From NCBI GenBank assembly GCA_019694875.1, contig JAIBBC010000003.1, positions 674,469 to 738,468 of the forward strand: DNA of 64,000 nucleotides, given 5' to 3'. This DNA comes from Cyclobacteriaceae bacterium (GTDB lineage: Bacteria > Bacteroidota > Bacteroidia > Cytophagales > Cyclobacteriaceae). Positions 1 through 7,297 of this stretch are shown here, piece after piece; the first letter of the stretch is position 1; every line of letters starts with the position of its first letter. The position numbers and the translations under genes are program-made. Under the pieces are notes generated by a model that ran no database searches, was not told the origin of the DNA, and saw nothing but the letters and a program-made list of their open reading frames with translations.

Positions 1-213
1 GGTAAAATCCATCGGCCGGCAGCCGGGTTTCTCAAGCGCTACCTCGTACAGATCGTGATCTATCCGGCACATCATTTCATCGCCTATCACACCAACGCAC
101 ATTTTGCCGTTTACCATGTAGCAAGTACCTCCAAACATGTGCTTCTCCTCCACCTTTTTAATCGCGGATAACGCCTCACGAATCCGGTTATTCAGTTTTT
201 CATCGAAAGCCAT
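1..213 (-). CDS. TfoX N-terminal domain protein (partial, 3' end missing)
   Basis: The first 71 codons are present, from an ATG at 213; the rest lies beyond the window edge. The protein opens MAFDEKLNNRIREAL and contains a Met-Phe-Gly-Gly stretch followed by a short beta-rich region, as in TfoX/Sxy N-terminal domain proteins (PF04993). In Bacteroidota these are usually short stand-alone proteins of unknown role; a link to competence is known only for the longer proteobacterial Sxy/TfoX. It starts 14 nt after the SRPBCC gene stop, so it is probably the last gene of a three-gene leftward operon. Confidence 0.75.
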   Translation of the reverse strand, partial: MAFDEKLNNRIREALSAIKKVEEKHMFGGTCYMVNGKMCVGVIGDEMMCRIDHDLYEVALEKPGCRPMDFT

Positions 214-227
214 TTCAGACTCGTTTA

Positions 228-686
228 TTATACCTCCAACAAACCCTTCAGGTTATTCAATATACGACCCTGAATTTTACCCATCATTCTTTTCATCATT
301 AATATATTCATGATGGAAACCAGGAAATTTGCCGGGGTATAGTACGATTCATTAATCACCCGGGTCTCGTGGTCATTGATCTTTTCGAGATAGAAACAGA
401 ACCGGGTATCCGTTAGCATTTTGCTCATGCCCATGGTATCCGTTTCGATCGTCCAAACGGTCTTCTTTTCAGGCTCAAACTCAATTAGTCGTTCAGTCAT
501 GGTTCCCTTCTTACCTTTGTTCTCCATCTCACAGGTTCTTATACCGTTTAACTGATTCATAACACCTGTGGCTTTTATAACACCAGGATTAATCCTGGGA
601 AGTTTGTCGATGTCGGTTATCAGCATCCACACTTTTGTGGCGGGCGCTTTGATCACGAGTTCGTTTCTTGCCTGTAATGTTGCCAT
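228..686 (-). CDS. SRPBCC (START-like) family protein
   Basis: A 152-residue cytosolic protein with the polyketide cyclase/dehydrase layout: an N-terminal strand (NELVIKAPATKVWMLITD) followed by the helix-grip fold and a long C-terminal helix. Such proteins bind hydrophobic ligands in a central cavity; the ligand here cannot be told. It starts one nucleotide after the stop of the VOC gene and is followed 14 nt later by the TfoX-N gene. The three are probably co-transcribed. Family assignment is good; function is unknown. Confidence 0.8.
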   Translation of the reverse strand: MATLQARNELVIKAPATKVWMLITDIDKLPRINPGVIKATGVMNQLNGIRTCEMENKGKKGTMTERLIEFEPEKKTVWTIETDTMGMSKMLTDTRFCFYLEKINDHETRVINESYYTPANFLVSIMNILMMKRMMGKIQGRILNNLKGLLEV

Positions 687-687
687 G

Positions 688-1056
688 TTATTTCATCGAG
701 TGAAATGCAACTTTGTTTCCTTCCGTATCTTCAAAATGTGCCATGAAACCATTTTTACCAATGGCGGTTTTAGGTAAAAGAATTTTGCCGCCTGCTTTTT
801 CAACCCGTGCAAGCATAACAGATAAGTCATCTCCCCCATTTAGATAAACCAGTGACCCGGCTTTAGAAGGTTCGTATCCGTTTGCCTGCGTAATACATCC
901 CCCAATACCATTTTGTAAGTCAGCAGGAAAGAAGGCCGATCTCATGCCCGGCATTTCCATGGGTTGCATGCCCGCCCCTAAAATAGTTTCGTAGAATTTT
1001 TTTGCCTTATCGAAATTTTTAACCGGAATTTCAAACCAGTTGATTGCGTTTTTCAT
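688..1056 (-). CDS. VOC family protein (glyoxalase/bleomycin-resistance fold)
   Basis: A 122-residue single-module VOC protein. It opens with a typical 'NWFEIPVKNFDKAKKFYE' strand-helix pattern and ends with a glyoxalase-like EDTEGNKVAFHS strand. Two beta-alpha-beta-beta-beta units are present; metal ligands cannot be assigned with certainty. It is the first gene of the leftward operon VOC-SRPBCC-TfoX and is divergent from the AraC-type regulator starting at 1175, which may control it. Substrate unknown. Confidence 0.8.
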   Translation of the reverse strand: MKNAINWFEIPVKNFDKAKKFYETILGAGMQPMEMPGMRSAFFPADLQNGIGGCITQANGYEPSKAGSLVYLNGGDDLSVMLARVEKAGGKILLPKTAIGKNGFMAHFEDTEGNKVAFHSMK

Positions 1057-1158
1057 TGATGTAATGGTTAAGAATGAAGTAAAAGTATTGTCTAAAGAAT
1101 AAATTCAGGGCGTGAAAATTAGACAATCTCGGGGGCTGTTTTGGCCAACTCATTTTCC

Positions 1159-1166
1159 TAGCTTTG
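1159..1166 (+). promoter_or_regulatory. Bacteroidota -7 box (TAGCTTTG) for the GlxA/AraC-type gene
   Basis: TAGCTTTG matches the Bacteroidota -7 consensus TAnnTTTG exactly. A TTTG at 1140-1143 could be the -33 element, but the spacer (15 bp) is short. The box ends 8 nt before the ATG at 1175, so transcription would begin almost at the start codon. This also argues against a longer N-terminus from the GTG at 1112. Confidence 0.45.
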
Positions 1167-1174
1167 TTGCCGCT

Positions 1175-2170
1175 ATGAAACATTTAACCATTCTCGTTCC
1201 GGACGGGCAACCCAATCCGATCACCATCATCAGCACGTATATGGCATTTATGCAAGCTGAAAAGCATCGCGCCATGAAAGGTGGAAATCCGGTGTTTGAA
1301 AAAATTACACTCGCGGGCATATCATCGAAAGTTGACGTTTACAACAACCTCTTTTCGGTAACACCCATTGAAGATATTTCCCGGATAAAAAAAACTGATC
1401 TCATTATCATTCCGGCTTTTTTACCTCAGACTGATCCTGAAAAAAATATCAAACAAAACACAAAGATTCTTCAATGGGTAGAAAGTCATTATAAGAAAGG
1501 GGCGGAAATTGCCACGCTGTGCACCGGAGCTTACATTCTGGCATCCACCGGGTTGGTTGATGGCAAGAAATGCTCGATACATTGGAATGATGCGCAAGCC
1601 TTCAGAAGGATGTTTCCGCAAGTGCAGGTGGTCGCTGATCAGGTTATTACCCATGAGCATGGGTTATACACCAGCGGGGGCGCCTTTTCATTTATGAATT
1701 TGGTTCTTTACCTGTTGGAAAAACACTACGGACGGGAGATGGCGATTCTTTGCTCAAAGCTCTTTCAGGTTGACATTGATCGCAGCAGTCAGTCGCCATA
1801 CATCGTTTTTAATGGTCAGAAATCTCATGGCGATGAGGTTGTTCTCAAAGCACAGGAGCTTCTCGAAAAAAATTCGACCGATAAGTTTTCGACCGATAAG
1901 CTAGCAAAAAAGCTTGCCATCAGTCGCAGAAATCTGGACAGGCGATTCTTCAAAGCAACAGGAAACACTCCGATAGAATATATGCAGCGGATCAAGATGG
2001 AATCCGCCAAGAAACAACTTGAGATTTCGCGCAAAACGGTTCAGGAGATTATGTATGAAACGGGGTACTCCGACTTAAAGGCTTTTCGCAATGTATTCAG
2101 AAAAATAACCGGTCTTTCACCTTTGGAGTATCGAAGTAAATACAACAAAGAGGCGATAACCGTGAGTTAA
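1175..2170 (+). CDS. GlxA-family transcriptional regulator (DJ-1/PfpI domain + AraC-type HTH)
   Basis: A 331-residue two-domain protein. Residues about 3-185 form a DJ-1/PfpI-like amidotransferase fold with the nucleophile-elbow cysteine in IATLCTGAY (about C116). Residues about 225-325 are an AraC/XylS DNA-binding domain with two helix-turn-helix units, ending GLSPLEYRSKY. GlxA-type regulators usually sense a small metabolite through the N-terminal domain. The reading frame is open upstream to a GTG at 1112, but the ATG at 1175 gives the normal family N-terminus (MKHLTILVPDG) and lies just after a -7 box. The gene faces the VOC-SRPBCC-TfoX operon, which it may regulate. Confidence 0.88.
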   Translation: MKHLTILVPDGQPNPITIISTYMAFMQAEKHRAMKGGNPVFEKITLAGISSKVDVYNNLFSVTPIEDISRIKKTDLIIIPAFLPQTDPEKNIKQNTKILQWVESHYKKGAEIATLCTGAYILASTGLVDGKKCSIHWNDAQAFRRMFPQVQVVADQVITHEHGLYTSGGAFSFMNLVLYLLEKHYGREMAILCSKLFQVDIDRSSQSPYIVFNGQKSHGDEVVLKAQELLEKNSTDKFSTDKLAKKLAISRRNLDRRFFKATGNTPIEYMQRIKMESAKKQLEISRKTVQEIMYETGYSDLKAFRNVFRKITGLSPLEYRSKYNKEAITVS

Positions 2171-2246
2171 TATCCGATCATTAAAGATTGCTTGAACCGA
2201 TTCTTAAAACATTGGCACTTAAAAATACCTTCTTGGCAGATTTGAT

Positions 2247-2254
2247 TATATTTG
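2247..2254 (+). promoter_or_regulatory. -7 box (TATATTTG) for tRNA-Ser
   Basis: TATATTTG fits TAnnTTTG and ends 13 nt before the mature tRNA 5' end. No good -33 element at the usual spacing was seen. Confidence 0.45.
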
Positions 2255-2267
2255 CGCCCTTATTCCC

Positions 2268-2354
2268 GGAGAGGTGTCCGAGTGGTTGAAGGAGCACGCC
2301 TGGAAAGTGTGTATACCTGAAAGGGTATCGCGGGTTCGAATCCCGCTCTCTCCG
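2268..2354 (+). tRNA. tRNA-Ser (anticodon GGA)
   Basis: An 87-nt class II tRNA. The acceptor stem is GGAGAGG paired with TCTCTCC (last pair G-U), with discriminator G. The anticodon loop reads CTGGAAA, giving anticodon GGA. There is a long variable arm, and the T arm is GCGGG-TTCGAAT-CCCGC. CCA is not encoded (CAA follows). The 3' end is the left border of an accessory island, and its last bases are repeated at 6191-6202. Confidence 0.97.
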
Positions 2355-2444
2355 CAACAGCCCATTTTATATTTAAATGGGCTTATTTATTACTACCCTT
2401 GTTATTAATTTCATCTAAGAGATACTTTGTATTCGAAAATACAG

Positions 2445-3863
2445 ATGATAGACTATTCAAAATATTTCAGATTCAAACTCAAGTCGCAGCAAATAAGAGC
2501 GTTTCTGGCGATAGTGGATTTTATCGAAAGTGATCAGCGCGTTTTTATTTTAAATGGATATGCAGGAACAGGAAAAACAACCTTAATGAGCGGTCTAATC
2601 AACTGGCTTAATCAAAAGAGAACTGATGTTGTGCTTCTTGCCTCCACTGGCAGAGCGTCCAAGATTCTATCCAACAAAACACAAAATAAATCAAGTACGG
2701 TTCATAGTCATATCTATCGTTTCCAAGAGCTCAGTGCTGATTTGGAGAAAATGAGTGAGTCGAAATCAGATAACGGACAGATCAGGCTCGTCTTTGACCT
2801 AAAAACACTTAATTCTACAACAGAGACAATCTATATCGTTGATGAATCATCCATGATTTCGGATGCCCATGAACAGAAGGGTTCGTTTGCCAAGTTCGGA
2901 AGCGGTGATTTATTGAGCGACTTATTGTCATTTGATGCAATGGGCAAGTATATCTTCGTTGGTGATCCATGTCAATTGCCTCCAATTGAACAAAGCGATT
3001 CGCCAGCATTGTCAAAAGATTATATATTCAGTAAATTCTTACTTTCGGCTGCTGAGTTTGAATTAACAGACATCATCAGGCAGAGCGATGACAGTGGTAT
3101 CATTAAAGCTTCATTCGAGCTTCGTGAGTTGTTCCGAATAAACCCAGATCAACGTTGGGCAAAGCTACCGCTGAGAGGATTTGAAAATGTAAATTTTCAT
3201 GATTCGCATGTAAGCTTAATTGGTAGTTATCTCAAAGAGGTCAGGGATAACGGTTTTGATAGTGCCACTCTTATCTGTCAGACAAACAGCCATTGCCATG
3301 ATATTAACACAGTTATCAGGTCAGCATTAGGAAGGGAAAATCACCTTTCGGTTGGTGATTTACTAATGGTAACTCAAAACAATCATTTATCGAGTCTTGT
3401 TAATGGAGATCATGTAATTGTGAAGGCTATTCTTCATCGAGAAAAAAGGTGCGGGTTAACTTTTGTATGGGTGGAGGTTCAGGAACAGTTCTCAAAAATT
3501 AAGCAATCTTCATTTTTGATTGAAGACATATTATACACGAAGGATACAAACCTTACCACGGAACAACATCGTGAATTAATGATGGACTTCTTCTTACGAA
3601 TGAAGGCTAAAAACATTTATCAAGGTGATGAGCAGTTTAACGATGAAATGTTGACCGACCCATATCTCAACGCAATTAAATCTGTCTTCGGATATGCTTT
3701 GACCTGTCACAAATGCCAAGGCGGTGAGTGGGATAATGTCTATCTGTACTTAGACAATAAAATTCAAGGATTACCACGACCTCAAATTTATCAATGGTGG
3801 TACACCGCTGTAACACGAACCAAGAAAAATCTGCACGTAGTTGACGATTGGTTTATTTCTTAA
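2445..3863 (+). CDS. RecD/Pif1-like superfamily 1 DNA helicase
   Basis: A 472-residue ATPase from the ATG at 2445; an upstream in-frame TTG at 2427 is less likely. Walker A is GYAGTGKTT (residues 38-46), Walker B IVDESSMI (D133-E134), and motif III is GDPCQLPPI (Q177). The C-terminal UvrD-like part has TCHKCQGGEWDNVYLY (about 420-435) and AVTRTKKNLHVV (about 455-466). All core SF1B (5'-3') helicase motifs are intact, so it should be an active helicase. No extra nuclease domain is visible. It follows tRNA-Ser and converges on the RT gene, overlapping its 3' end by 11 nt. It is shorter than RecD2; a defence or element-maintenance role is inferred from context only. Confidence 0.88.
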   Translation: MIDYSKYFRFKLKSQQIRAFLAIVDFIESDQRVFILNGYAGTGKTTLMSGLINWLNQKRTDVVLLASTGRASKILSNKTQNKSSTVHSHIYRFQELSADLEKMSESKSDNGQIRLVFDLKTLNSTTETIYIVDESSMISDAHEQKGSFAKFGSGDLLSDLLSFDAMGKYIFVGDPCQLPPIEQSDSPALSKDYIFSKFLLSAAEFELTDIIRQSDDSGIIKASFELRELFRINPDQRWAKLPLRGFENVNFHDSHVSLIGSYLKEVRDNGFDSATLICQTNSHCHDINTVIRSALGRENHLSVGDLLMVTQNNHLSSLVNGDHVIVKAILHREKRCGLTFVWVEVQEQFSKIKQSSFLIEDILYTKDTNLTTEQHRELMMDFFLRMKAKNIYQGDEQFNDEMLTDPYLNAIKSVFGYALTCHKCQGGEWDNVYLYLDNKIQGLPRPQIYQWWYTAVTRTKKNLHVVDDWFIS

Positions 3864-5406
3864 GTTTCCTATTATGAACTTTCTTCGCTACAAGTCCCCT
3901 ATTTTTTGGATTATTTTTTTTGAAATTAAAGCGTTTGTCGTTCTTTAACGCCAATGACTTTAGAATGATGTCGAAATGTCGCGATAATTGATTTCTTATC
4001 GCAGGCGAGTCGAACCCTTTCTTCGTACCCTTTTTTACCTTATATGTTTTAAGGGAAGCATTGTAAGCATATTTTAAGAAGTTATTATTACCAAGATGTG
4101 TATATCGTTTTAAAAGTTGTTGTTTAAATACACGATCGTTAGAACCGGAAGATCCGTACGCCATACCCACGGATTTCACAATCCTTGCCCTCATTTTTCT
4201 CATGTATCTTGAAAGGCTTGTGCCTCTGATCAGTACTTTTTGCCCGGTAAATTCAAATCCCAAGTATTGCAGTGCTTTGTAAAGCCTTTGTTCGTTTGTA
4301 TGGTCTATGGATGGTATGGATTCTTCTATGCGTTTTTTCTCATTGAATGCTCGAATTTGACCTTTTGAATTATTAGCAAATTTGATTATGTCTACCTTCT
4401 TGTCCTGAATAATTAAATGATACTCCTTACTGATTTTGTCAATAACATTTTTCTGAATTTCACTAGCGTCATCAGAATTACATATTATCAAGATATCATC
4501 ACAATACCTTCGATATGAGAAATTCATTATTTTGCCCATTTGCCACATGTCCTCATCGAACTTCAATAAGTAAATGTTAGAAAGAAGAGCACTTAGCGAA
4601 CTGCCTTGCGGAACTCCGAAAAATCTTTTCTTGCCATCTGGCAATAGGTCATAGCTTGAGTTTTTTGTGATCAATCGAGCATCTCTGACGGACTGCATTT
4701 TTTCCGAAAAAGTCTTGCCTTGTAAGACCTGAGAAAACGAGGATATATGTTTTGCATTCTTGCCTCTAATTTTCAATGAAAAATGCTTCAACAGGGAAAT
4801 TCGATTGACGTAGTTATACCTAGTCAGAGACTTGTAAACTGCATAATCATCTTCAGATAAACGACCACCCAAAATTGTTGACCATTGATCTTTTAAAATC
4901 GTATGATCAATTGAGTCAAAATAACCTTTTATATCAAGCGCCAATGCCGTGCATTGCCCGCGAGCCTTAACTGTATCAAATGCTTCTTTTGCAAATTGGA
5001 TATTCGATTTTCCGTCTAGATCAGATCGATACGCAAGTACGACTTCAGAAAAACCTTTACTGACAATATAATCCTGATATTTTTTATTCAAGGCATGTGC
5101 GTAGTAGGCATAAATTTTACTATCAAAGTGAGAGGCAAATGAGATTGGTCGCTCTTTTGTTTCTAAGTCATACTTTTCCATGTTTTCCTGGTACTTATAC
5201 CTTGGAGTTTTTATCACGAACTTAATCAGCGGCAAGAAATCATGATTTTTCAATCCATTCCCCCTTATAAAGATGCTTTGCAGTTTACCAATTTGCTTGA
5301 CAGCGAAGGGGTGATCGAAGTGAATATACCTTTTTGAATCGCGCGGATCAGAAAAGTTCTCGTTATCGGATAACCATTGTTTCCAAGTATCTTCAGAGTA
5401 GATCAT
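3853..5406 (-). CDS. Reverse transcriptase of the UG/DRT-like class (517 aa)
   Basis: RT motifs are all present: an N-terminal RT0-like segment (about 88-128, ending VVLAYRS), motif A ALALDIKGYFDSIDH (catalytic D158), motif B GVPQGSSLSALLSN (264-277), motif C YCDD (301-304) and YLGFEF (381-386). A basic helical C-terminal extension of about 130 residues follows, ending in Lys/Arg-rich sequence. No maturase X domain, HNH endonuclease or retron-type VTG motif was recognised. YCDD, the length and a structured noncoding region immediately upstream fit defence-associated RTs (DRT2/UG2 and DRT9/UG28 have an upstream RNA template), but the subgroup cannot be assigned by eye. ATG at 5406. The 3' end overlaps the convergent helicase gene. 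Confidence 0.92.
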   Translation of the reverse strand: MIYSEDTWKQWLSDNENFSDPRDSKRYIHFDHPFAVKQIGKLQSIFIRGNGLKNHDFLPLIKFVIKTPRYKYQENMEKYDLETKERPISFASHFDSKIYAYYAHALNKKYQDYIVSKGFSEVVLAYRSDLDGKSNIQFAKEAFDTVKARGQCTALALDIKGYFDSIDHTILKDQWSTILGGRLSEDDYAVYKSLTRYNYVNRISLLKHFSLKIRGKNAKHISSFSQVLQGKTFSEKMQSVRDARLITKNSSYDLLPDGKKRFFGVPQGSSLSALLSNIYLLKFDEDMWQMGKIMNFSYRRYCDDILIICNSDDASEIQKNVIDKISKEYHLIIQDKKVDIIKFANNSKGQIRAFNEKKRIEESIPSIDHTNEQRLYKALQYLGFEFTGQKVLIRGTSLSRYMRKMRARIVKSVGMAYGSSGSNDRVFKQQLLKRYTHLGNNNFLKYAYNASLKTYKVKKGTKKGFDSPAIRNQLSRHFDIILKSLALKNDKRFNFKKNNPKNRGLVAKKVHNRKLKK

Positions 5407-5870
5407 CAGATTTTTTCAAGGGGAGTAAGACCATGGATACATCAAATTGCTTCAATGATGCTTTCGCATAACCCCTCGTCCACATGACACGCAAGTGTCA
5501 ACTTTAACAGGGTCTTTTCACTCCACACTTGGCCTCGCGATGTCTTGCGACAAGGACAGGGCACTTCATTCCATAATAATTTGTAATCGATCACAAATCA
5601 TTACACTATCCCGAGTTATTACCTCCCAGGCCCGCGCTTAGAGCGGGGAATTTCCGACCAACAATTCGATTAGTGCAGTTGGTTATCGGGGGCGCTAAAC
5701 TTTATAATGATTATGTTAATCACAATACAGAAGTTTCTCCTTAGAAGGGTGACAGTGAGTCTCCCAACGGCCATACTGGCTTCAGTAAGAACGTTTCTGG
5801 CACACTTATTGGAAATTAATCCAGAAGTGGGTATATTAAACAATCCTCCCCTCAATCAACATGAGGGCAT
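5407..5870 (-). ncRNA. Candidate structured noncoding RNA upstream of the RT
   Basis: About 460 bp with no convincing gene but many inverted repeats: 5485-5500 (TGACAC-GCAA-GTGTCA, perfect); 5541-5558 (7 bp, one bulge); 5582-5605 (TGTAAT-c-GAT / ATC-ATTACA, 9 bp, one bulge); 5631-5647 (CCCGC/GCGGG); 5654-5662 with 5678-5689 (CCGACCAAC against GTTGG-tta-TCGG); 5803-5829 (CACTT..TGGA/TCCA.AAGTG); 5849-5867 (CCCTCA/TGAGGG). Retron, DRT2 and DRT9 template RNAs sit directly upstream of their RT on the same strand, so transcription leftward is assumed. Ends, promoter and the exact fold are not determined. Confidence 0.5.
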
Positions 5871-6190
5871 ATACGCAACTGCAACCATGATGCCATTGGT
5901 TCCAACTTCATGAAATATTTCTGAGCGATTAAAAAATTTCTTCAAAATCGAGGATTTAGTCTGATAATCTAAAAAGCAGTTGCTTGTTTAAACATTCAAT
6001 TCCGGAAAAGTTGTCACCTTTTCTTGTCAAAAAGCAGGCATGGCAGAAGATTTACCCTCTGCCCGATGCGCGATCGTACTTATATGGGTCGCACTGATCT
6101 TTCGATATTCTGATCGGGCGTTACATTACGCTCAGTCGGACAAAGCGGCATTTTCTTGAAAATTCCCAGCGGATTCAGAATTCGGACGGA
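5871..6190. other. Noncoding island remainder between RNA region and ansA
   Basis: No open frame here looks like a real protein. The only structure seen is a widely spaced 7-bp inverted repeat (GCCCGAT at 6061-6067, ATCGGGC at 6113-6119). It may hold the promoter of the RT/RNA transcript, but no exact TAnnTTTG box was found on the minus strand. Confidence 0.4.
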
Positions 6191-6202
6191 CACTCTCCGC
6201 AA
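6191..6202. repeat. Near copy of tRNA-Ser 3' end (possible attR)
   Basis: CACTCTCCGCAA matches the tRNA-Ser 3' terminus and the two following bases (2346-2357) at 11 of 12 positions, with an uninterrupted 10-bp match CTCTCCGCAA. It lies between the island and the ansA stop codon, where a right attachment site would be expected. Usual tRNA att cores are longer, so chance is not excluded. Confidence 0.35.
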
Positions 6203-6232
6203 ACCGTTTTCCCTTCTTCGAAGCACGAACGG

Positions 6233-7297
6233 CTATTCCGAAAGTTCGCCCGCCAGCGACTTACCAATCATAACTCTCACTTTTTCAGGTGCATGTCCGC
6301 CCAGCAACAGCATCAATTTCGTAACGGCTGCTTCACTCGTCATGTCGGCACCACTGATAACTCCTATTCGCAGCAAGTCGCGGCTTGTTTCGTAGCGCCC
6401 CTGCAGTACCATGCCACCCGGACACTGCGAAATATTCACCACAATAATTCCGTTGTCGATCGCGGCCTTCAGCGCATCAATCAGCCAGAGCACTGTAGGC
6501 GCATTGCCTGAGCCATACGTTTCAAGAATCAGGGCTTTGAGTCCGGGAGTTTTCAGGATTGATTCAACAATCGGGCGGCTGATGCCGGGAAATAATTTCA
6601 AAATGGCGATACCTGAATCAAAGGTTTGATGTACGTGAAGTCCTTTGTGGATTTCCGCCTTGCGGATGACGGACCGGTTATAGTCGATTTTCACTCCCGC
6701 TTTCGCCAAAGGCGGATAATTACCCGAATCGAACGCATCGAACTGCATGCTCTCAACTTTCTTCGATCGGTTACCGCGAAGCAATTCGTAGTCAAAATAA
6801 ATACAAACTTCCGGAACCACGGGCGCACCATCTTCCTTTGCGGAAGCAATGTCTAACGCTGTAATGAGGTTTTCCCGGGCATCCGAACGTGGTTCACTGA
6901 TCGGCAACTGAGCGCCTGTTAAAATCACCGGCTTAGCTAATCCCTCCAGCATGAAGCTTAAGGCTGATGCTGTATATGCCATCGTGTCCGTACCGTGAAG
7001 AATCACGCATCCATCGTGTGTGTTGTAATGATCGGATATGATTTGCGCCAATAGTTGCCAATGCTCCGGATTTATATTGGATGAATCAATCGGGTGCTCG
7101 AACGATACGACCGTCAGCTGAAGCGACATTGTACGCAGCGTTGGCAGGTGTTCCAGAATCAATCCAAAATCAAACGGGATTAACGTACCATCTTTATCGT
7201 GTGCCATCCCGAATGTTCCGCCTGTATAAATAATCAAGACTTTTGAACGCGCCTTGTCGGGCGATGCGGTGTTGACGAGGATGGTTTTTGTATTCAT
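6233..7297 (-). CDS. ansA: Type I (cytosolic) L-asparaginase
   Basis: A 354-residue protein hydrolysing L-asparagine to aspartate and ammonia. The first active-site motif is IYTGGTFGM (catalytic T25), the second HGTDTMAYTAS (T103-D104), followed by KPVILTGAQLPI and SDARENL. There is no signal peptide, consistent with the cytosolic type I enzyme. The start overlaps the tatD stop by 4 nt (ATGA-type coupling), making it the last gene of a long leftward overlapping operon. The gene ends just beside the island border. A weak stem (CCGTT/AACGG) after the stop could be a terminator. Confidence 0.92.
   Translation of the reverse strand: MNTKTILVNTASPDKARSKVLIIYTGGTFGMAHDKDGTLIPFDFGLILEHLPTLRTMSLQLTVVSFEHPIDSSNINPEHWQLLAQIISDHYNTHDGCVILHGTDTMAYTASALSFMLEGLAKPVILTGAQLPISEPRSDARENLITALDIASAKEDGAPVVPEVCIYFDYELLRGNRSKKVESMQFDAFDSGNYPPLAKAGVKIDYNRSVIRKAEIHKGLHVHQTFDSGIAILKLFPGISRPIVESILKTPGLKALILETYGSGNAPTVLWLIDALKAAIDNGIIVVNISQCPGGMVLQGRYETSRDLLRIGVISGADMTSEAAVTKLMLLLGGHAPEKVRVMIGKSLAGELSE

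Larger units (their letters stand above)
2355..6202. mobile_element. Candidate genomic island at tRNA-Ser: helicase, structured RNA region, reverse transcriptase
   Basis: This is the only stretch of the window with clearly foreign character. It begins at a tRNA 3' end, is AT-richer by eye than both flanks, and carries a diverged helicase and an RT with a large noncoding region. It ends at a near copy of the tRNA 3' end (CACTCTCCGCAA at 6191-6202 against CTCTCTCCGCAA at 2346-2357, 11 of 12 identical), just before the ansA stop. No integrase or transposase is present, so any mobilisation would be in trans or the integrase has been lost. Island status is an inference. Confidence 0.45.

Noticed and set aside
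5670-5913. Two short frames (61 and 68 codons) upstream of the RT
   Set aside because: They overlap hairpins on opposite strands and show no protein features; the noncoding reading is better.
3853-6190. Retron, diversity-generating retroelement or group II intron
   Set aside because: No VTG motif or msr/msd-like paired repeat was recognised, no template/variable repeat pair near the RT, and no maturase X, HNH or domain V was seen. Each was judged by eye only.
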